Origin: Saprospiraceae bacterium
GTDB lineage: Bacteria; Bacteroidota; Bacteroidia; Chitinophagales; Saprospiraceae
Assembly (NCBI GenBank): GCA_022841745.1
Contig: JALHQW010000030.1
Coordinates: forward strand, 1-64,000
Direction of reading: 5' to 3'
Length of the DNA stretch: 64,000 bases
Below, one piece after another: positions 7,644 through 17,498 of the stretch. The stretch's first letter is position 1. Every line of letters begins with the position of its first letter. The position numbers were made by a program, and so were the translations under genes. The notes under the pieces were generated by a model. That model did not search any database, had not been told where the DNA came from, and was given only the letters and a program-made list of their open reading frames with translations.

Positions 7644-8918
7644 ATGGTCATCAAAATGATTAGCCTTATCCTCGGCGGGGGCGTCGGCTCCAGGCTCTAC
7701 CCGCTCACCGAGCAGCGCTCAAAGCCTGCAGTGCCCATTGGCGGCAAGTACCGCTTGATTGACATCCCGATTTCGAACTGCCTCAACTCCGGCGTCCGCC
7801 GGATGTTCGTGCTCACGCAGTTCAACTCTGCATCGCTCAACCAGCACATCAAGAACACCTATCATTTCGACCATTTCGCCCCCGGCTTCGTGGACATCCT
7901 CGCCGCCGAGCAGCGCCGGGGCAGCGACAAGTGGTTCCAGGGCACCGCCGATGCCGTGCGGCAGTCCATGCGCCACCTTATCAACCAGGATTACGACTAT
8001 ATCCTCATCCTCTCTGGCGACCAGCTCTACCAGATGGACTTTGAAAGGATGGCCCGTGAGCACGTGGACAAAGGCGCTGACCTCACCATTGCCACCATCC
8101 CCGTGGTGGCGAAGGACGCCACTGGGTTTGGCATCATGAAAGTGAATGCCGAGGGCATGATCGAGTCATTCGTGGAAAAGCCCAAGACCGATGTATTGCC
8201 CGAATGGACAAGCGAGGTTTCCGAAGCGAACAAGCGCCAAGGCAAGCATTACCTCGCCTCGATGGGTATCTATATCTTCAGCAAAGAAGCTATCTATAAA
8301 CTATTTGAAGAACATGGCGAAGCGGTGGACTTCGGAAAGGAAATCATCCCCGCAGCTATTACAGATGGTTACAAGGTAGCCAGCTATGAGTACAATGGCT
8401 ACTGGACCGACATCGGAACCATCGGCTCGTTCTTCGATGCCAATATCGCCTTGACGGACGACATACCGGAGTTCAACCTGCACGACAACAAGAAAATGGT
8501 ATATACCCGGCCCCGCATGTTGCCGCCGAGCAAGTTCTTCGGGACGGTATTCCGCCATGCGCTGGTGGCTGAAGGCTGCATCGTGCATGCCGAGCGGGTG
8601 GAACGCACCGTGGTGGGCATCCGTTCCCGATTGGGGGCGTACTCCGTTATCTCGCATTGCATCATTATGGGCAACGACTATTTCCAACGCCTCGAAGAAC
8701 TGGTCGAAAGGGATGAAACTCCCATGGGGATAGGCAAGCATTGCATCATCGAATATGCTATCGTGGACAAAAACGTGCGCATCGGCGACAACGTCGTCAT
8801 CCGTGGCAACCCCGGCAAACTAGCCGACCAAGAGACGGATACCTACGTCATCGTGGATGGTATCGTCGTGGTGAAAAAGAACGCCACTATTCCGAGTGGC
8901 AGCCGTATTGGCGCTTAG
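7644..8918 (+). CDS. glgC: Glucose-1-phosphate adenylyltransferase
   Basis: A 424-residue ADP-glucose pyrophosphorylase, which makes ADP-glucose from glucose-1-phosphate and ATP for glycogen synthesis. The nucleotidyltransferase signature LGGGVGSRLYPLTEQRSKP and IGGKYRLIDIPISNCLNSG are at residues 9-48, FQGTADAVRQ near 98, and the catalytic-site FVEKPKTD near 175. The C-terminal third is a left-handed beta-helix (GSRLGAYSVISHCIIMG, VRIGDNVVIRGNPGK). Length and motifs are complete. A second in-frame ATG at 7656 (MISLILGGG) is an equally good start. No other glycogen gene is adjacent; the next gene is an ATP-grasp enzyme across a long hairpin. Confidence 0.92.
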   Translation: MVIKMISLILGGGVGSRLYPLTEQRSKPAVPIGGKYRLIDIPISNCLNSGVRRMFVLTQFNSASLNQHIKNTYHFDHFAPGFVDILAAEQRRGSDKWFQGTADAVRQSMRHLINQDYDYILILSGDQLYQMDFERMAREHVDKGADLTIATIPVVAKDATGFGIMKVNAEGMIESFVEKPKTDVLPEWTSEVSEANKRQGKHYLASMGIYIFSKEAIYKLFEEHGEAVDFGKEIIPAAITDGYKVASYEYNGYWTDIGTIGSFFDANIALTDDIPEFNLHDNKKMVYTRPRMLPPSKFFGTVFRHALVAEGCIVHAERVERTVVGIRSRLGAYSVISHCIIMGNDYFQRLEELVERDETPMGIGKHCIIEYAIVDKNVRIGDNVVIRGNPGKLADQETDTYVIVDGIVVVKKNATIPSGSRIGA

Positions 8919-8920
8919 AA

Positions 8921-8990
8921 GGTATGGAGGTATGAGGTATGGAGGTATGCCCCTCCCAACTCATACCTCCATACCTCATACCTTCATACC
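8921..8990. repeat. Long hairpin of 7/8-bp units (GGTATGA type)
   Basis: The 29-bp left arm, made of GGTATGGA and GGTATGA units, pairs with 8962-8990 with a single mismatch and a 12-base loop. It starts three bases after the glgC stop and ends six bases before the ATP-grasp ATG. It probably attenuates or terminates read-through between the two genes. Confidence 0.85.
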
Positions 8991-8996
8991 TTTCTT

Positions 8997-10181
8997 ATGA
9001 CATTCCTCTGCGTATCCTGCGAATTCAAAGGCGTTGACTTCCTCCGCTATTGCAAAGCGGAGGGCAACAAGGTCTTTCTTGTGACTGCCAAAGAAACCGA
9101 GCACGAGCCTTGGCCCCGTGACGTGATTGACGACATCTTCTTCATGGAGGAAGTAGAGCATGGCCGTTGGAACATGGAGCATTTCATCGCTGGGCTGGCC
9201 TATTTCATGCGCTCGCACAAGGTGGACCGCATCGTGGCACTCGACGACTTCGATGTAGAAGAAGTGGCCGAGTTGCGGGAGCATTTCAGGTTGCCCGGCA
9301 TGGGGCAGACCACGGCACGGCACTTTCGAGATAAGCTCGCCATGCGCCTAAAGGCAGCCGAGGCGGGCATTCGGGTACCAGCGTTCACCTCGCTTTTCAA
9401 TGATGAGGAGGTGAACCATTTCACCCAGCGGGTTGCACCACCTTATATGGTAAAGCCCCGGTTCGAGGCAGCGGCAAAGGGCATTCAGAAGGTTCATTCT
9501 GCCGACGAGCTTTGGCAGGTATTGCATAGTTTGGGTGAAAAGCGACATTTCTACCTCGCCGAGCAGTTCCGCCCCGGCGACATTTTCCATGTGGATACGC
9601 TTAACCTCGACTCAAAGGCCATTTTCACCAGTTTTGCGCAGTACCTGAGCACGCCTTGGGACGTGGCGCATGGCGGCGGCATCTTTCGTTCGGTCATTTG
9701 CCAGCATGGCGGCGAGGATGAAAAAGCCCTAAAAAACATCGAAACCGATGTGTTGCGAGCCTTCGGGATGCGGTACAGCGCCTCGCACTCAGAATTCATC
9801 AAATGCCATGAGGATGGCGAGCTTTATTTCCTCGAAACGGCCTCACGAGTAGGTGGGGCGCACATCGCCGAGATGGTGGAGGCAGCTACGGGCATCAACC
9901 TCTGGGGCGAATGGGCAAGGATTGAATCGGCGGTTGCCAACGGCATTACCTACAAATTGCCGAAGGCAAAAAAACTGTACGGCGGCATCATCAACTCCCT
10001 CAGCCGTCACCGCCACCCAGACACCTCGGCCTTCAACGACCCTGAAATCCTTTGGCGATTAGACCGAGTTCACCATATCGGCTTCATCGTTGTGTCGGAC
10101 AAAAGGGAGCGAGTGCTGGAGCTGTTGGACGATTATGCACAGCGTATCAGTGCGGATTTTCATGCACAAATGCCGGGGTAG
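8997..10181 (+). CDS. ATP-grasp domain protein
   Basis: A 394-residue ATP-grasp enzyme. The N-terminal pre-ATP-grasp part (residues 1-110) precedes the ATP-binding lid and core: PPYMVKPRFEAAAKGIQKV (about 140-160), YLAEQFRPGDIFHVD (about 185) and the metal/ATP site SEFIKCHEDGELYFLETASRVGGAHI (about 265-290). Such enzymes ligate a carboxylate to an amine or thiol; the substrates here cannot be read from sequence. It follows glgC on the same strand but is separated by a 29-bp hairpin, and its stop is one base from the end of the convergent next gene. Confidence 0.75.
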   Translation: MTFLCVSCEFKGVDFLRYCKAEGNKVFLVTAKETEHEPWPRDVIDDIFFMEEVEHGRWNMEHFIAGLAYFMRSHKVDRIVALDDFDVEEVAELREHFRLPGMGQTTARHFRDKLAMRLKAAEAGIRVPAFTSLFNDEEVNHFTQRVAPPYMVKPRFEAAAKGIQKVHSADELWQVLHSLGEKRHFYLAEQFRPGDIFHVDTLNLDSKAIFTSFAQYLSTPWDVAHGGGIFRSVICQHGGEDEKALKNIETDVLRAFGMRYSASHSEFIKCHEDGELYFLETASRVGGAHIAEMVEAATGINLWGEWARIESAVANGITYKLPKAKKLYGGIINSLSRHRHPDTSAFNDPEILWRLDRVHHIGFIVVSDKRERVLELLDDYAQRISADFHAQMPG

Positions 10182-10182
10182 G

Positions 10183-10995
10183 TCAGACCTTCAAGGCATC
10201 TTTTATTACCCTGTATTCGTGGGGCAAAATTTCTTTAAACCTTACCTCGAAATCGAAAAAATACACCACTGCCAAGGCGGTCAGGTCTATCTCTTTTAGG
10301 CCGATGTATTGGATGGTTTTATCCTTCGGAAAATTGCTAATCGCTTCCAAGGCGGGCCATTGCTCCTCCGTTATTTGCGGGAAACTCACCGCTGGGTACT
10401 TCCTCATGAACACTCTTGCAAATTCATAAAGCCCAGTGTTCAGGAAGCGCTGCGGCTCCAGGTAGCCCGGCATCAATTGCTCCGCCGAAAACATGATGAC
10501 GCCATCCTCTTCAAAATGCTCGCAGGCATGCCACTGGTCGGGGAACTGCGGCGAGGGGAATGGATGTGGGTAGATAACGATATGCTCGAAGGGGTTCAGC
10601 AGGTAGTCCTCGTGGCCGAAGGTAAGCTGCACAGCCGAGGCAGCTACGATGCCCTTCACATCGGGCGGGACGGTCTCCATGCCCTGCGCCATGAACTCAT
10701 TGCCCTCCATGTACATGGCCATGCGGTTGCGGAATCGGGTCTTTTCCGCTGCCGACAAGTTTTGGTAAAAAGCCGAATTGGTGTTGATGAGGTGGCGAAC
10801 CATACCTGGCAGTTCTGGCGGGTGCTTTTGGTACCACCACCAGTCAATTTGCGGGCTAAGGATATAGACAATAGCAAATCCTACCACGCAAGGCACGGCA
10901 TACATGGCGTAGTCGTAATTCTTCGTAATGGCGGTGGTGATCAGGAAGACCACTGCTGTGACGACAAAAGGTATGTAAATGTATCTGGATAGCAA
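10183..10995 (-). CDS. MtfA/DUF980-like protein lacking the HExxH histidines
   Basis: A 270-residue protein with two N-terminal membrane segments (about 5-22 and 30-48), then a domain that follows the MtfA (glucose-regulated M90 peptidase) layout: LSAAEKTRFRNRMAMYMEG (about 80), VKGIVAASAVQLTFG (about 113) and EHIVIYPHPFPSPQ (about 138). The expected HEFAH motif reads YEFAR (about 190), so both zinc-binding histidines are absent while the glutamate remains. It is therefore probably a non-peptidase relative. It is the second degenerate zinc peptidase in the first 11 kb. Confidence 0.65.
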   Translation of the reverse strand: MLSRYIYIPFVVTAVVFLITTAITKNYDYAMYAVPCVVGFAIVYILSPQIDWWWYQKHPPELPGMVRHLINTNSAFYQNLSAAEKTRFRNRMAMYMEGNEFMAQGMETVPPDVKGIVAASAVQLTFGHEDYLLNPFEHIVIYPHPFPSPQFPDQWHACEHFEEDGVIMFSAEQLMPGYLEPQRFLNTGLYEFARVFMRKYPAVSFPQITEEQWPALEAISNFPKDKTIQYIGLKEIDLTALAVVYFFDFEVRFKEILPHEYRVIKDALKV

Positions 10996-11022
10996 GATGG
11001 TACTTTTAAAAGCGGTTTAGCA

Positions 11023-11457
11023 CTATTGCGCCAAGCGGTTCACCCCAGCATAATAAATCAAATGCCACTCCCCGCCAACGATGGCAAAGCGCCGCACCAT
11101 GCCGAACTGGCCGGACTTGTGCATGATGCGTTCCATAACGATGCTTTCGGTCAAGGGAACAATCTCCCGGCTGTACTCGCTCACCTGAAAATCGAACTGC
11201 TTCTGCATCCGCCAGTTTTCGGGCGTCCAGCGATAGGTCTTGGCGGCAACGGTTGCACTGTCGGCATTGTTCGGCAGGCCCTCCAATGGGAAGACGATAT
11301 GCTCGATTTGGAAAAGACTGTCACTATGGAACTGTTGGTAGAAATCGGAGAAGCCCGCAGGCAATTCTGTTGCTTCCGCAATGGAGGTTTCGGGCGCTTT
11401 TTGCTCATTTTTACAAGCAAAAAGCAGTACGAGGAAGATGAAGGGCAAGTATTTCAT
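11023..11457 (-). CDS. Hypothetical lipoprotein (DUF4348-like)
   Basis: A 144-residue lipoprotein: signal MKYLPFIFLVLLFAC with the lipobox cysteine at residue 15. The mature part (FYQQFHSDSLFQIEHIVFPLEGL) resembles the small Bacteroidota lipoprotein family DUF4348, whose function is unknown. It should sit in the periplasm or on the outer membrane. It lies 27 bp upstream of the MtfA-like gene on the same strand and may be co-transcribed with it. Confidence 0.65.
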   Translation of the reverse strand: MKYLPFIFLVLLFACKNEQKAPETSIAEATELPAGFSDFYQQFHSDSLFQIEHIVFPLEGLPNNADSATVAAKTYRWTPENWRMQKQFDFQVSEYSREIVPLTESIVMERIMHKSGQFGMVRRFAIVGGEWHLIYYAGVNRLAQ

Positions 11458-11518
11458 TGATAATGGGAAAAAGGTTCAGCGGCAAAAGTACCAATTCCGC
11501 TCGGTTGCGAAAAAACAA

Positions 11519-11548
11519 AGGGGCTACCGCCGCTCGGCGATAGCCCCT
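11519..11548 (-). terminator. Rho-independent terminator of the PKD protein gene
   Basis: The stem AGGGGCTA with an inner GCCG, pairing with CGGC and TAGCCCCT, is followed on the minus strand by TTTGTTTTTT. It lies 25 bp past the stop of the 1974-residue PKD gene. Confidence 0.75.
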
Positions 11549-11573
11549 GTTTTTACGAAAAACATTAATTATT

Positions 11574-14500
11574 TCACTCAATCACTAATTTCTTGAACAT
11601 GGCCTTTTCGCCCGATTTCACCTGGAGGATGTAAACGCCAGCGGCGAGGCTGTTGTACGAGAACTCCTTGGTGAAACGGCCAGTACGGAAGTCGGCCTTC
11701 TCAGTGGAAAGCACTTGGCCAAGGACGTTGGTAAAGCTGATTTGCAGTGCCTCCGTTTGCGAAGCACTTTCCATCAACAAGGTGAAGTGGCCATCGTTCG
11801 GGTTCGGGAACACCTCGAAGCGACTGATGCCGGGGATGTCCCAGGTGCTGTTGTTGCCAGCCGTAACTGTGGTAGAAACGGAGTTGAACCCACACTCGTT
11901 GGTGGTCGTGAGGGTCACTTCATACTGGCCACCTACAGCATAGGTATGCACTGGGTTGGCCTCGGTGCTGGCTGGGCTGCCGTCGCCAAAGTCCCAGGAA
12001 TAGCTGGAAGCATTGCCACTGGTATTGGTAAACATCACCACATTAAAGTTGGTAGCGCTTGTAAACGACGGCGTCGGTACAGTGTTCACCACCACGAAAT
12101 CCGGGGCGGAGTAGGTGTTGGAACCAGCAGAATTGGTTACCGTCAGCGAAACGTCAAAACTGCCCGGGGCACTGAAAACGACCGTTGGGTTCTCTTCAGT
12201 GGAGGTAGCCGGTGTCCCACCTTGGAACGTCCAGAGGAATGTTTCACCAAACTGTGACTCGTTGTTGAACGTGACCGTCAATGGTGCACAGCCCTGGTTG
12301 TTTTCGGCTGTGAAGAATGCAACCGGTGCCCCGGAAACGGAAACAACGACAGTGCTTGTGGTCACGGTTTCGCCACATTCGTTGGACGTTGTCAGCGTAA
12401 CGGTATAGGTGCCGTCAGCCGTGTAGGTATGCACTGGGTTCTCTTCCGAACTGGTCGGGCTGCCATCGCCGAAATCCCATTTGAACTCGTCGGCATTGCT
12501 GCTCGTATTGGTGAAGGCAACTTGGCCACCAAGCGAGTTGGACGTGAAGCTGGCCGTTGGTGCCGTGTTGACCGTCACGACATCCGTCAAGGTGAAGGTG
12601 CTGTTGCCAGCGGCATTGGAAACCGTTAGCGTGGCGGAGTAAGTGCCACCAGCATTGTAGGTGACCACTGGGTTTTGGTCGGTGGAGGTGGCCGGTGTGC
12701 CGCCAGGGAACGACCAAGCGAAGCTGGTCGCATTGGGCGACGACTGGTTGGTGTAGGTCACTTGCAGCGGGGCGCAACCGCTCGTTGGTGAAACGGCAAA
12801 GTTGGCCGTCGGTGGCGTCACGATGGTGAACTGGCCATTGGTCATGGATGTGCCGCAAGCATTGGTGGCCATCAGCGTAACCGTATAGACCCCGTCGGTG
12901 GCGTAAGTATGCGTAGGATTGGTCTCCGTGCTGACCGGGCTGCCATCGCCAAAATTCCAGGAGTAGCTGGTGCCGTTGGTAGTTGTGTTGTTGAAGTTCA
13001 CCGTGACACCACCAACCACCGAGCCTGTGAAACCAGACACTGGAGCTGCGTTCACCGTAATATAGTTCATTTGCGAAGCAGTAGCTTGGCCTGCAGCGTT
13101 GCTGACCGTCAGCGTAACGGAGTAGGTGCCAGCAGTGTTGTAAACAACCGTTGGGTGCTGTGCCGTGGACGAAGAAGGCGTGCCGCCAGGGAAGCTCCAG
13201 GCATAGCTGGTAGCATTCGGTGATGACTGGTTGGTGAACTGAACCGAGAGCGGTGCGCAGCCAGAAGTCACATTGGCCGTGAAACCAGCCGTTGGCATGG
13301 TTGCAACAGTCACTGTTTGCGAGGATGTAACAGAACCACAAGCATTGGTAGCCGTCAGTACCACCGTGTAGGTGCCATCCATTGCATAGTTATGCGATGG
13401 ATTGGCCATCGTGCTGGCTGGGCTGCCGTCGCCAAAATTCCAGGAATAGCTATTGGCGTTCGTGGAAGTATTTGTGAAATTGGCCGTGAGCAGGTTGGTG
13501 GCGCTGGTGAAGTTGGCCGTTGCCGCAGCACCCACTACGATGTAGTTGGTCTGCGTGGCGGTATTCTGGCCCAATGCGTTGCTCACGGTCAAGGAGACGT
13601 TGTAGCTGCCTGGTGTGCTGTACACAACGGTCGGGTTCTCAGCCGTGGATGTGCTTGGCGTGCCGCCGGGGAATGACCAGCTCCAAGCCGTCACACTGGA
13701 AGAGGACTGGTCTTGGAATTGCACCGTCAGCGGGGCACAGCCAGTTGTAGGGCTGGCCGTGAAAGCAGCTACTGGCGACGAACTGATGATTACCTGCTGT
13801 GATGAAGTGCTGGTGCCGCAAGGGCCAGTTGCCGTCAGTACGACGGTATAGGTACCTTCTGCCGAATAGGTGTGCGATGGGTTGGCCATCGTGCTGGCCG
13901 GGGTGCCGTCACCAAAGTTCCAGGAATAGCTCGTGGCGTTCGTGGAGGTATTGGTGAAGTTGGCCGTGTTGCCGCTTGCGGCAACAGTATAACCCGCCGA
14001 TGGGCCAGCTTGTACATTGATATAATTGGTCTGTGTGGCCGTGTTGCTGCCCGCCGAGTTGGAGGCAGTAAGTGTTACACTGTAGCTGCCCGGTGTGTTA
14101 TAAATAACGGTCGGGTTCTGTGCCGTGGAGGTAGCTGGCGTGCCGCCGGCGAACGACCAAGACCAAGAAGTGGCATTGCTCGATGACTGGTTGGTGAACT
14201 GAACCGTCAAGGGGCCGCAGCCGCTCGTTGGCGTAGCCGTGAAAGCTGCCGTTGGCGGCGTCACTATCGTCACTGTTTGCGAAGTGGTCACGGTGCCGCA
14301 GGCGTTGATGGCGCTAAGCACCACCGTATAAGTGCCGTCGGCCATATAAGTGTGCGATGGGTTGACCTGCGTGTTGGCTGGGCTGCCATCGCCAAAGTTC
14401 CAGGAGTAGCTGGTGGCATTCGTGGAAGTATTGGTGAAATTGGCTGTGTTGCCGTTGACCGCACTGGTAAAGCCTGCCGTGGCTGTGGTGTTCACGGTGA

Positions 14501-17498
14501 TATAGTTGGTCTGCGTGGCCGTATTGCTGCCAGCCGAGTTGGTGGCCGTCATGGAAACGTTGTAAACGCCCGTTGTGTTGTAAACAACGGTCGGGTTCTG
14601 CGCCGTGGAAGTAGCTGGCGTACCACCGGGGAACGACCAAGACCAAGAAGTCGCATTGCTCGACGACTGGTTGTTGAACTGCACCGTCAATGGGGCACAA
14701 CCGCTGGTCGGCGTGGCATTGAAGGCTGCCGTTGGCGGCGTCACTATCGTCACTGTTTGCGAAGTGGTCACGGTGCCGCAGGGATTTATTGCGCTCAGCA
14801 CGACTGTGTAGGTACCATCGGCTGTGTAGGTATGCGAAGGGTTGGTCTCGGTACTGGCTGGGCTGCCGTCGCCAAAATTCCAGGAATAGCTGGTGGCATT
14901 CGTGGAGGTATTGGTGAAGGTGGCCGTGCTGCCGTTAACCGCACTGGTGTAGCCTGCCGTAGCCGTTGTGTTTGTAGTGATGTAGTTGGTCTGCGTGGCC
15001 GTGTTATTGCCTGCGGCATTGGTCACTGTGAGCGACACGTTGTAGCTGCCTACCGTATTGTAAACGATGGAAGGGTTAGCAGCAGTGGAAGTACTCGGCG
15101 TACCGCCGGGGAACGACCAGCTATAGGTCGTTGCGCCTTGGGACGTGCTGGTAAACTGTACCGTCAGCGGCGTACAACCAGAAGTAGGCGTGCCTGTGAA
15201 ACTGGCCACTGGTGGCAGCAGGATGGTCACTTGTTGCGTCTTGATATTGCTGCCGCAAGTGTTGGTGGCTGTAAGCGACACGGTGTAAGTACCGCTCGCC
15301 GAATAGGTGTGCGTTGGGTTCACCGAAGTGCTGGAGTTGCCATCACCGAAGTCCCACTGGTACAATACGCTGCCACTACCCGCAGGGTTGGAGGTGGTAT
15401 TGGTGAAGGTGACGGTTGCGCCATTCACAGCTGATGTGAAGTTGGCAGTAGGCGTGGTTCCTACCACTATAAAGTCGGTGCGTACTTCGATATCGTTGCC
15501 AGCAGGGTTGGATGCCGTCAGCGTGACACTGTAGGTGCCCGGTGAAGCGTACGTGATGGTCGGGTTCTGTGCGATAGAGGTGGCCGGGGAACCGCCGGGG
15601 AAACTCCAGCTCCAATTGAGGGTGTTGGGGGAGCTTTGGTCTTGGAAGTTTACGACGAGCGTTGGGCAGCCCGATGTTGGGGAGGCCGTAAAATTAGCCA
15701 ATGGCGCCGTAAATACGGGTATGGTGCTCACCAAGGTCTCCGAACCGCAATTGTTCGTGACCGTCAGGGTCACATCATAAAAACCATCCACCGTGTAGGT
15801 GTGGGTCGGGCTGAACTGCGTGCTGGTATTCCCATCACCAAAATTCCAAAGATAGCTTGTGCCGTACAGTGATGTATTGGTGAACAATACGGACAATGGG
15901 CCTACGTCCGTTGTGTTGAAATTAGCCTGAGGCGTGGCCTGAACAGTGATGAGGTTGGTCTGCGTCAGGGTGTTGGAGCCTACGTTATTGCCAACCGTCA
16001 GTGTCGCACTGAAAGTGCCGGGGTTATTGTAAACCACCACAGGGTCTTGTACTGTAGATGAAGCAGGTGTACCACCAGGAAAGCTCCAGCTCCAAGTATT
16101 AGGGGAGTTGGTGGACTGGTCGGTATATTGTACCGTAAGTGGCGTACAGCCTGAAGTAGGGTTAGCCGTGAAGAGGGCCACAGGTGGCTGCGAACTGCCG
16201 CATTGTCCCAGGCAACTGAAACTTGGGAGGTTACCGTTAATTACGTTGACGGAGTTTGTTGACCAGGCATTGGTATTGTTTACAGTAGGAGACATGATAA
16301 AGCCGCTGCCACCATCATGCCCAGCCCCGAAGTTATGGCCAATCTCGTGAGCAGTCGTTACCCTCATAAGGCTACTGTTGCTACTCCATTGCCAAACAAC
16401 ATGATACCTTAATGTACTACAAACGGAATTGACCCAGGCGATACCTGCAATACCGTTGGTCGTGTTGCGCTTGGTAATAAGTTGCCCTATGTCGTGGCTG
16501 GAAAAGAACCCACCCGGCCCCCAAGTCGTGAAAGCGTCCAACAGCGCTCCGCCGTTAGCCCCGGTTGGCCAGGGGTCGGTTGCTGGTGGCGAAACAATGA
16601 ATTGCTCCACGATAATGAACTGAATTTCGTTGGGTGAAAATTCGGTGTCGTAGTTGGTCTGCACGTCGTTCATCAAGCCTATCAAGTAAGCTTGAACCGC
16701 ATTTACAGAGCCATGAAAATTGAACATGGAAAGGTCAGCTGCCTGTGCCAATGAAACGGAGTAGCATACCATCATTTTCTCGGCATCTTGCCCCTTCTTC
16801 AGCTTTTCCAAGACTTCGGGGTCCAAGTTTTCCATCATTTCGTCCAGTTTTTCTGGCCCATGCTGGTGCATTTCGTCATGCTGGTGGGAATCTTGGGCAT
16901 CCTTCCATTTCTTGTAGTGCTCAGGCTTAAGCTCTTTTATCTTTTGGTACATTTCTTCGGAACCGCACTGATGAGTATCATTGGGGTTGGCCGCCGAGGC
17001 GGCGTAAACAATGTAGAGATCCTTGGGCTGCCCTGGCACAAAGTACCAAAGTGGTTCGATGAAGTAAGTCTCCTCTCCTTCATTGAAATAACCGTAGATG
17101 AACTGTTCGTCCAAAGTAAGGGCCACCTTCCAACCGTCTTGGCCGGGCAATTGGCCCCGGTAGGTCATGATGCCGCCCTTGTCGTTGGAACGCTCAACCC
17201 CTTGGTCGCCGAGGACGCTCAGTACGAAGTTGGCGCTGAGGATGTCCCTTTTTTCGAGGGCAATGTCCCATTGGTGGTCGCCCATTTCGAGCACGAAAGC
17301 CGAGTTGTCGCCAGCGGCCTTGACGAACTTGTCAAGTGCCGGGGCATCTACTTGATAGACTTCCCAGTTTTGCAGTTTTTCTGACAAAATGGAGTTTAGC
17401 CCACTGTTCTCGTGTGGGTGTCCTTGGAAAACAGGTTTTTGCGCAAAAATGAAGGTCGCTAAAAGCGACATCACAAGCGATGTAAAGAACCTAATCAT
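11574..17498 (-). CDS. Secreted metzincin metalloprotease with 18 PKD domains and T9SS sorting domain
   Basis: A 1974-residue surface protein. Start 17498 gives the signal MIRFFTSLVMSLLATFIFAQ. Residues about 20-230 are an N-terminal prodomain-like region ending in a His/Lys/Glu-rich stretch (DSHQHDEMHQHGPEK). A reprolysin-like catalytic domain follows with HEIGHNFGAGHD (about 385) and a Met-turn (GFIMSPT). From about 436 come nine pairs of PKD domains, each pair about 160 residues: one member with TSGCAPLTV and WSFPGGTP, the other with YSWNFGDGSP. The last 90 residues (EVFPNPNDGHFTLLM, AAGVYILQVKSGEKAMFKKLVIE) are a type A T9SS domain. It probably degrades proteins at the cell surface. Central pairs are almost identical in DNA, see findings. 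Confidence 0.9.
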   Translation of the reverse strand: MIRFFTSLVMSLLATFIFAQKPVFQGHPHENSGLNSILSEKLQNWEVYQVDAPALDKFVKAAGDNSAFVLEMGDHQWDIALEKRDILSANFVLSVLGDQGVERSNDKGGIMTYRGQLPGQDGWKVALTLDEQFIYGYFNEGEETYFIEPLWYFVPGQPKDLYIVYAASAANPNDTHQCGSEEMYQKIKELKPEHYKKWKDAQDSHQHDEMHQHGPEKLDEMMENLDPEVLEKLKKGQDAEKMMVCYSVSLAQAADLSMFNFHGSVNAVQAYLIGLMNDVQTNYDTEFSPNEIQFIIVEQFIVSPPATDPWPTGANGGALLDAFTTWGPGGFFSSHDIGQLITKRNTTNGIAGIAWVNSVCSTLRYHVVWQWSSNSSLMRVTTAHEIGHNFGAGHDGGSGFIMSPTVNNTNAWSTNSVNVINGNLPSFSCLGQCGSSQPPVALFTANPTSGCTPLTVQYTDQSTNSPNTWSWSFPGGTPASSTVQDPVVVYNNPGTFSATLTVGNNVGSNTLTQTNLITVQATPQANFNTTDVGPLSVLFTNTSLYGTSYLWNFGDGNTSTQFSPTHTYTVDGFYDVTLTVTNNCGSETLVSTIPVFTAPLANFTASPTSGCPTLVVNFQDQSSPNTLNWSWSFPGGSPATSIAQNPTITYASPGTYSVTLTASNPAGNDIEVRTDFIVVGTTPTANFTSAVNGATVTFTNTTSNPAGSGSVLYQWDFGDGNSSTSVNPTHTYSASGTYTVSLTATNTCGSNIKTQQVTILLPPVASFTGTPTSGCTPLTVQFTSTSQGATTYSWSFPGGTPSTSTAANPSIVYNTVGSYNVSLTVTNAAGNNTATQTNYITTNTTATAGYTSAVNGSTATFTNTSTNATSYSWNFGDGSPASTETNPSHTYTADGTYTVVLSAINPCGTVTTSQTVTIVTPPTAAFNATPTSGCAPLTVQFNNQSSSNATSWSWSFPGGTPATSTAQNPTVVYNTTGVYNVSMTATNSAGSNTATQTNYITVNTTATAGFTSAVNGNTANFTNTSTNATSYSWNFGDGSPANTQVNPSHTYMADGTYTVVLSAINACGTVTTSQTVTIVTPPTAAFTATPTSGCGPLTVQFTNQSSSNATSWSWSFAGGTPATSTAQNPTVIYNTPGSYSVTLTASNSAGSNTATQTNYINVQAGPSAGYTVAASGNTANFTNTSTNATSYSWNFGDGTPASTMANPSHTYSAEGTYTVVLTATGPCGTSTSSQQVIISSSPVAAFTASPTTGCAPLTVQFQDQSSSSVTAWSWSFPGGTPSTSTAENPTVVYSTPGSYNVSLTVSNALGQNTATQTNYIVVGAAATANFTSATNLLTANFTNTSTNANSYSWNFGDGSPASTMANPSHNYAMDGTYTVVLTATNACGSVTSSQTVTVATMPTAGFTANVTSGCAPLSVQFTNQSSPNATSYAWSFPGGTPSSSTAQHPTVVYNTAGTYSVTLTVSNAAGQATASQMNYITVNAAPVSGFTGSVVGGVTVNFNNTTTNGTSYSWNFGDGSPVSTETNPTHTYATDGVYTVTLMATNACGTSMTNGQFTIVTPPTANFAVSPTSGCAPLQVTYTNQSSPNATSFAWSFPGGTPATSTDQNPVVTYNAGGTYSATLTVSNAAGNSTFTLTDVVTVNTAPTASFTSNSLGGQVAFTNTSSNADEFKWDFGDGSPTSSEENPVHTYTADGTYTVTLTTSNECGETVTTSTVVVSVSGAPVAFFTAENNQGCAPLTVTFNNESQFGETFLWTFQGGTPATSTEENPTVVFSAPGSFDVSLTVTNSAGSNTYSAPDFVVVNTVPTPSFTSATNFNVVMFTNTSGNASSYSWDFGDGSPASTEANPVHTYAVGGQYEVTLTTTNECGFNSVSTTVTAGNNSTWDIPGISRFEVFPNPNDGHFTLLMESASQTEALQISFTNVLGQVLSTEKADFRTGRFTKEFSYNSLAAGVYILQVKSGEKAMFKKLVIE

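Noticed and set aside
12800-15200. Regular direct repeats that could suggest a CRISPR array
   Set aside because: Spacing is 480 bp and the repeats are coding PKD modules; no 20-40 bp repeat-spacer structure and no cas genes.
14277-15434. 385-codon frame antisense to the PKD gene
   Set aside because: Low-complexity shadow of the PKD repeats; similar antisense frames recur along the gene with the repeat period.
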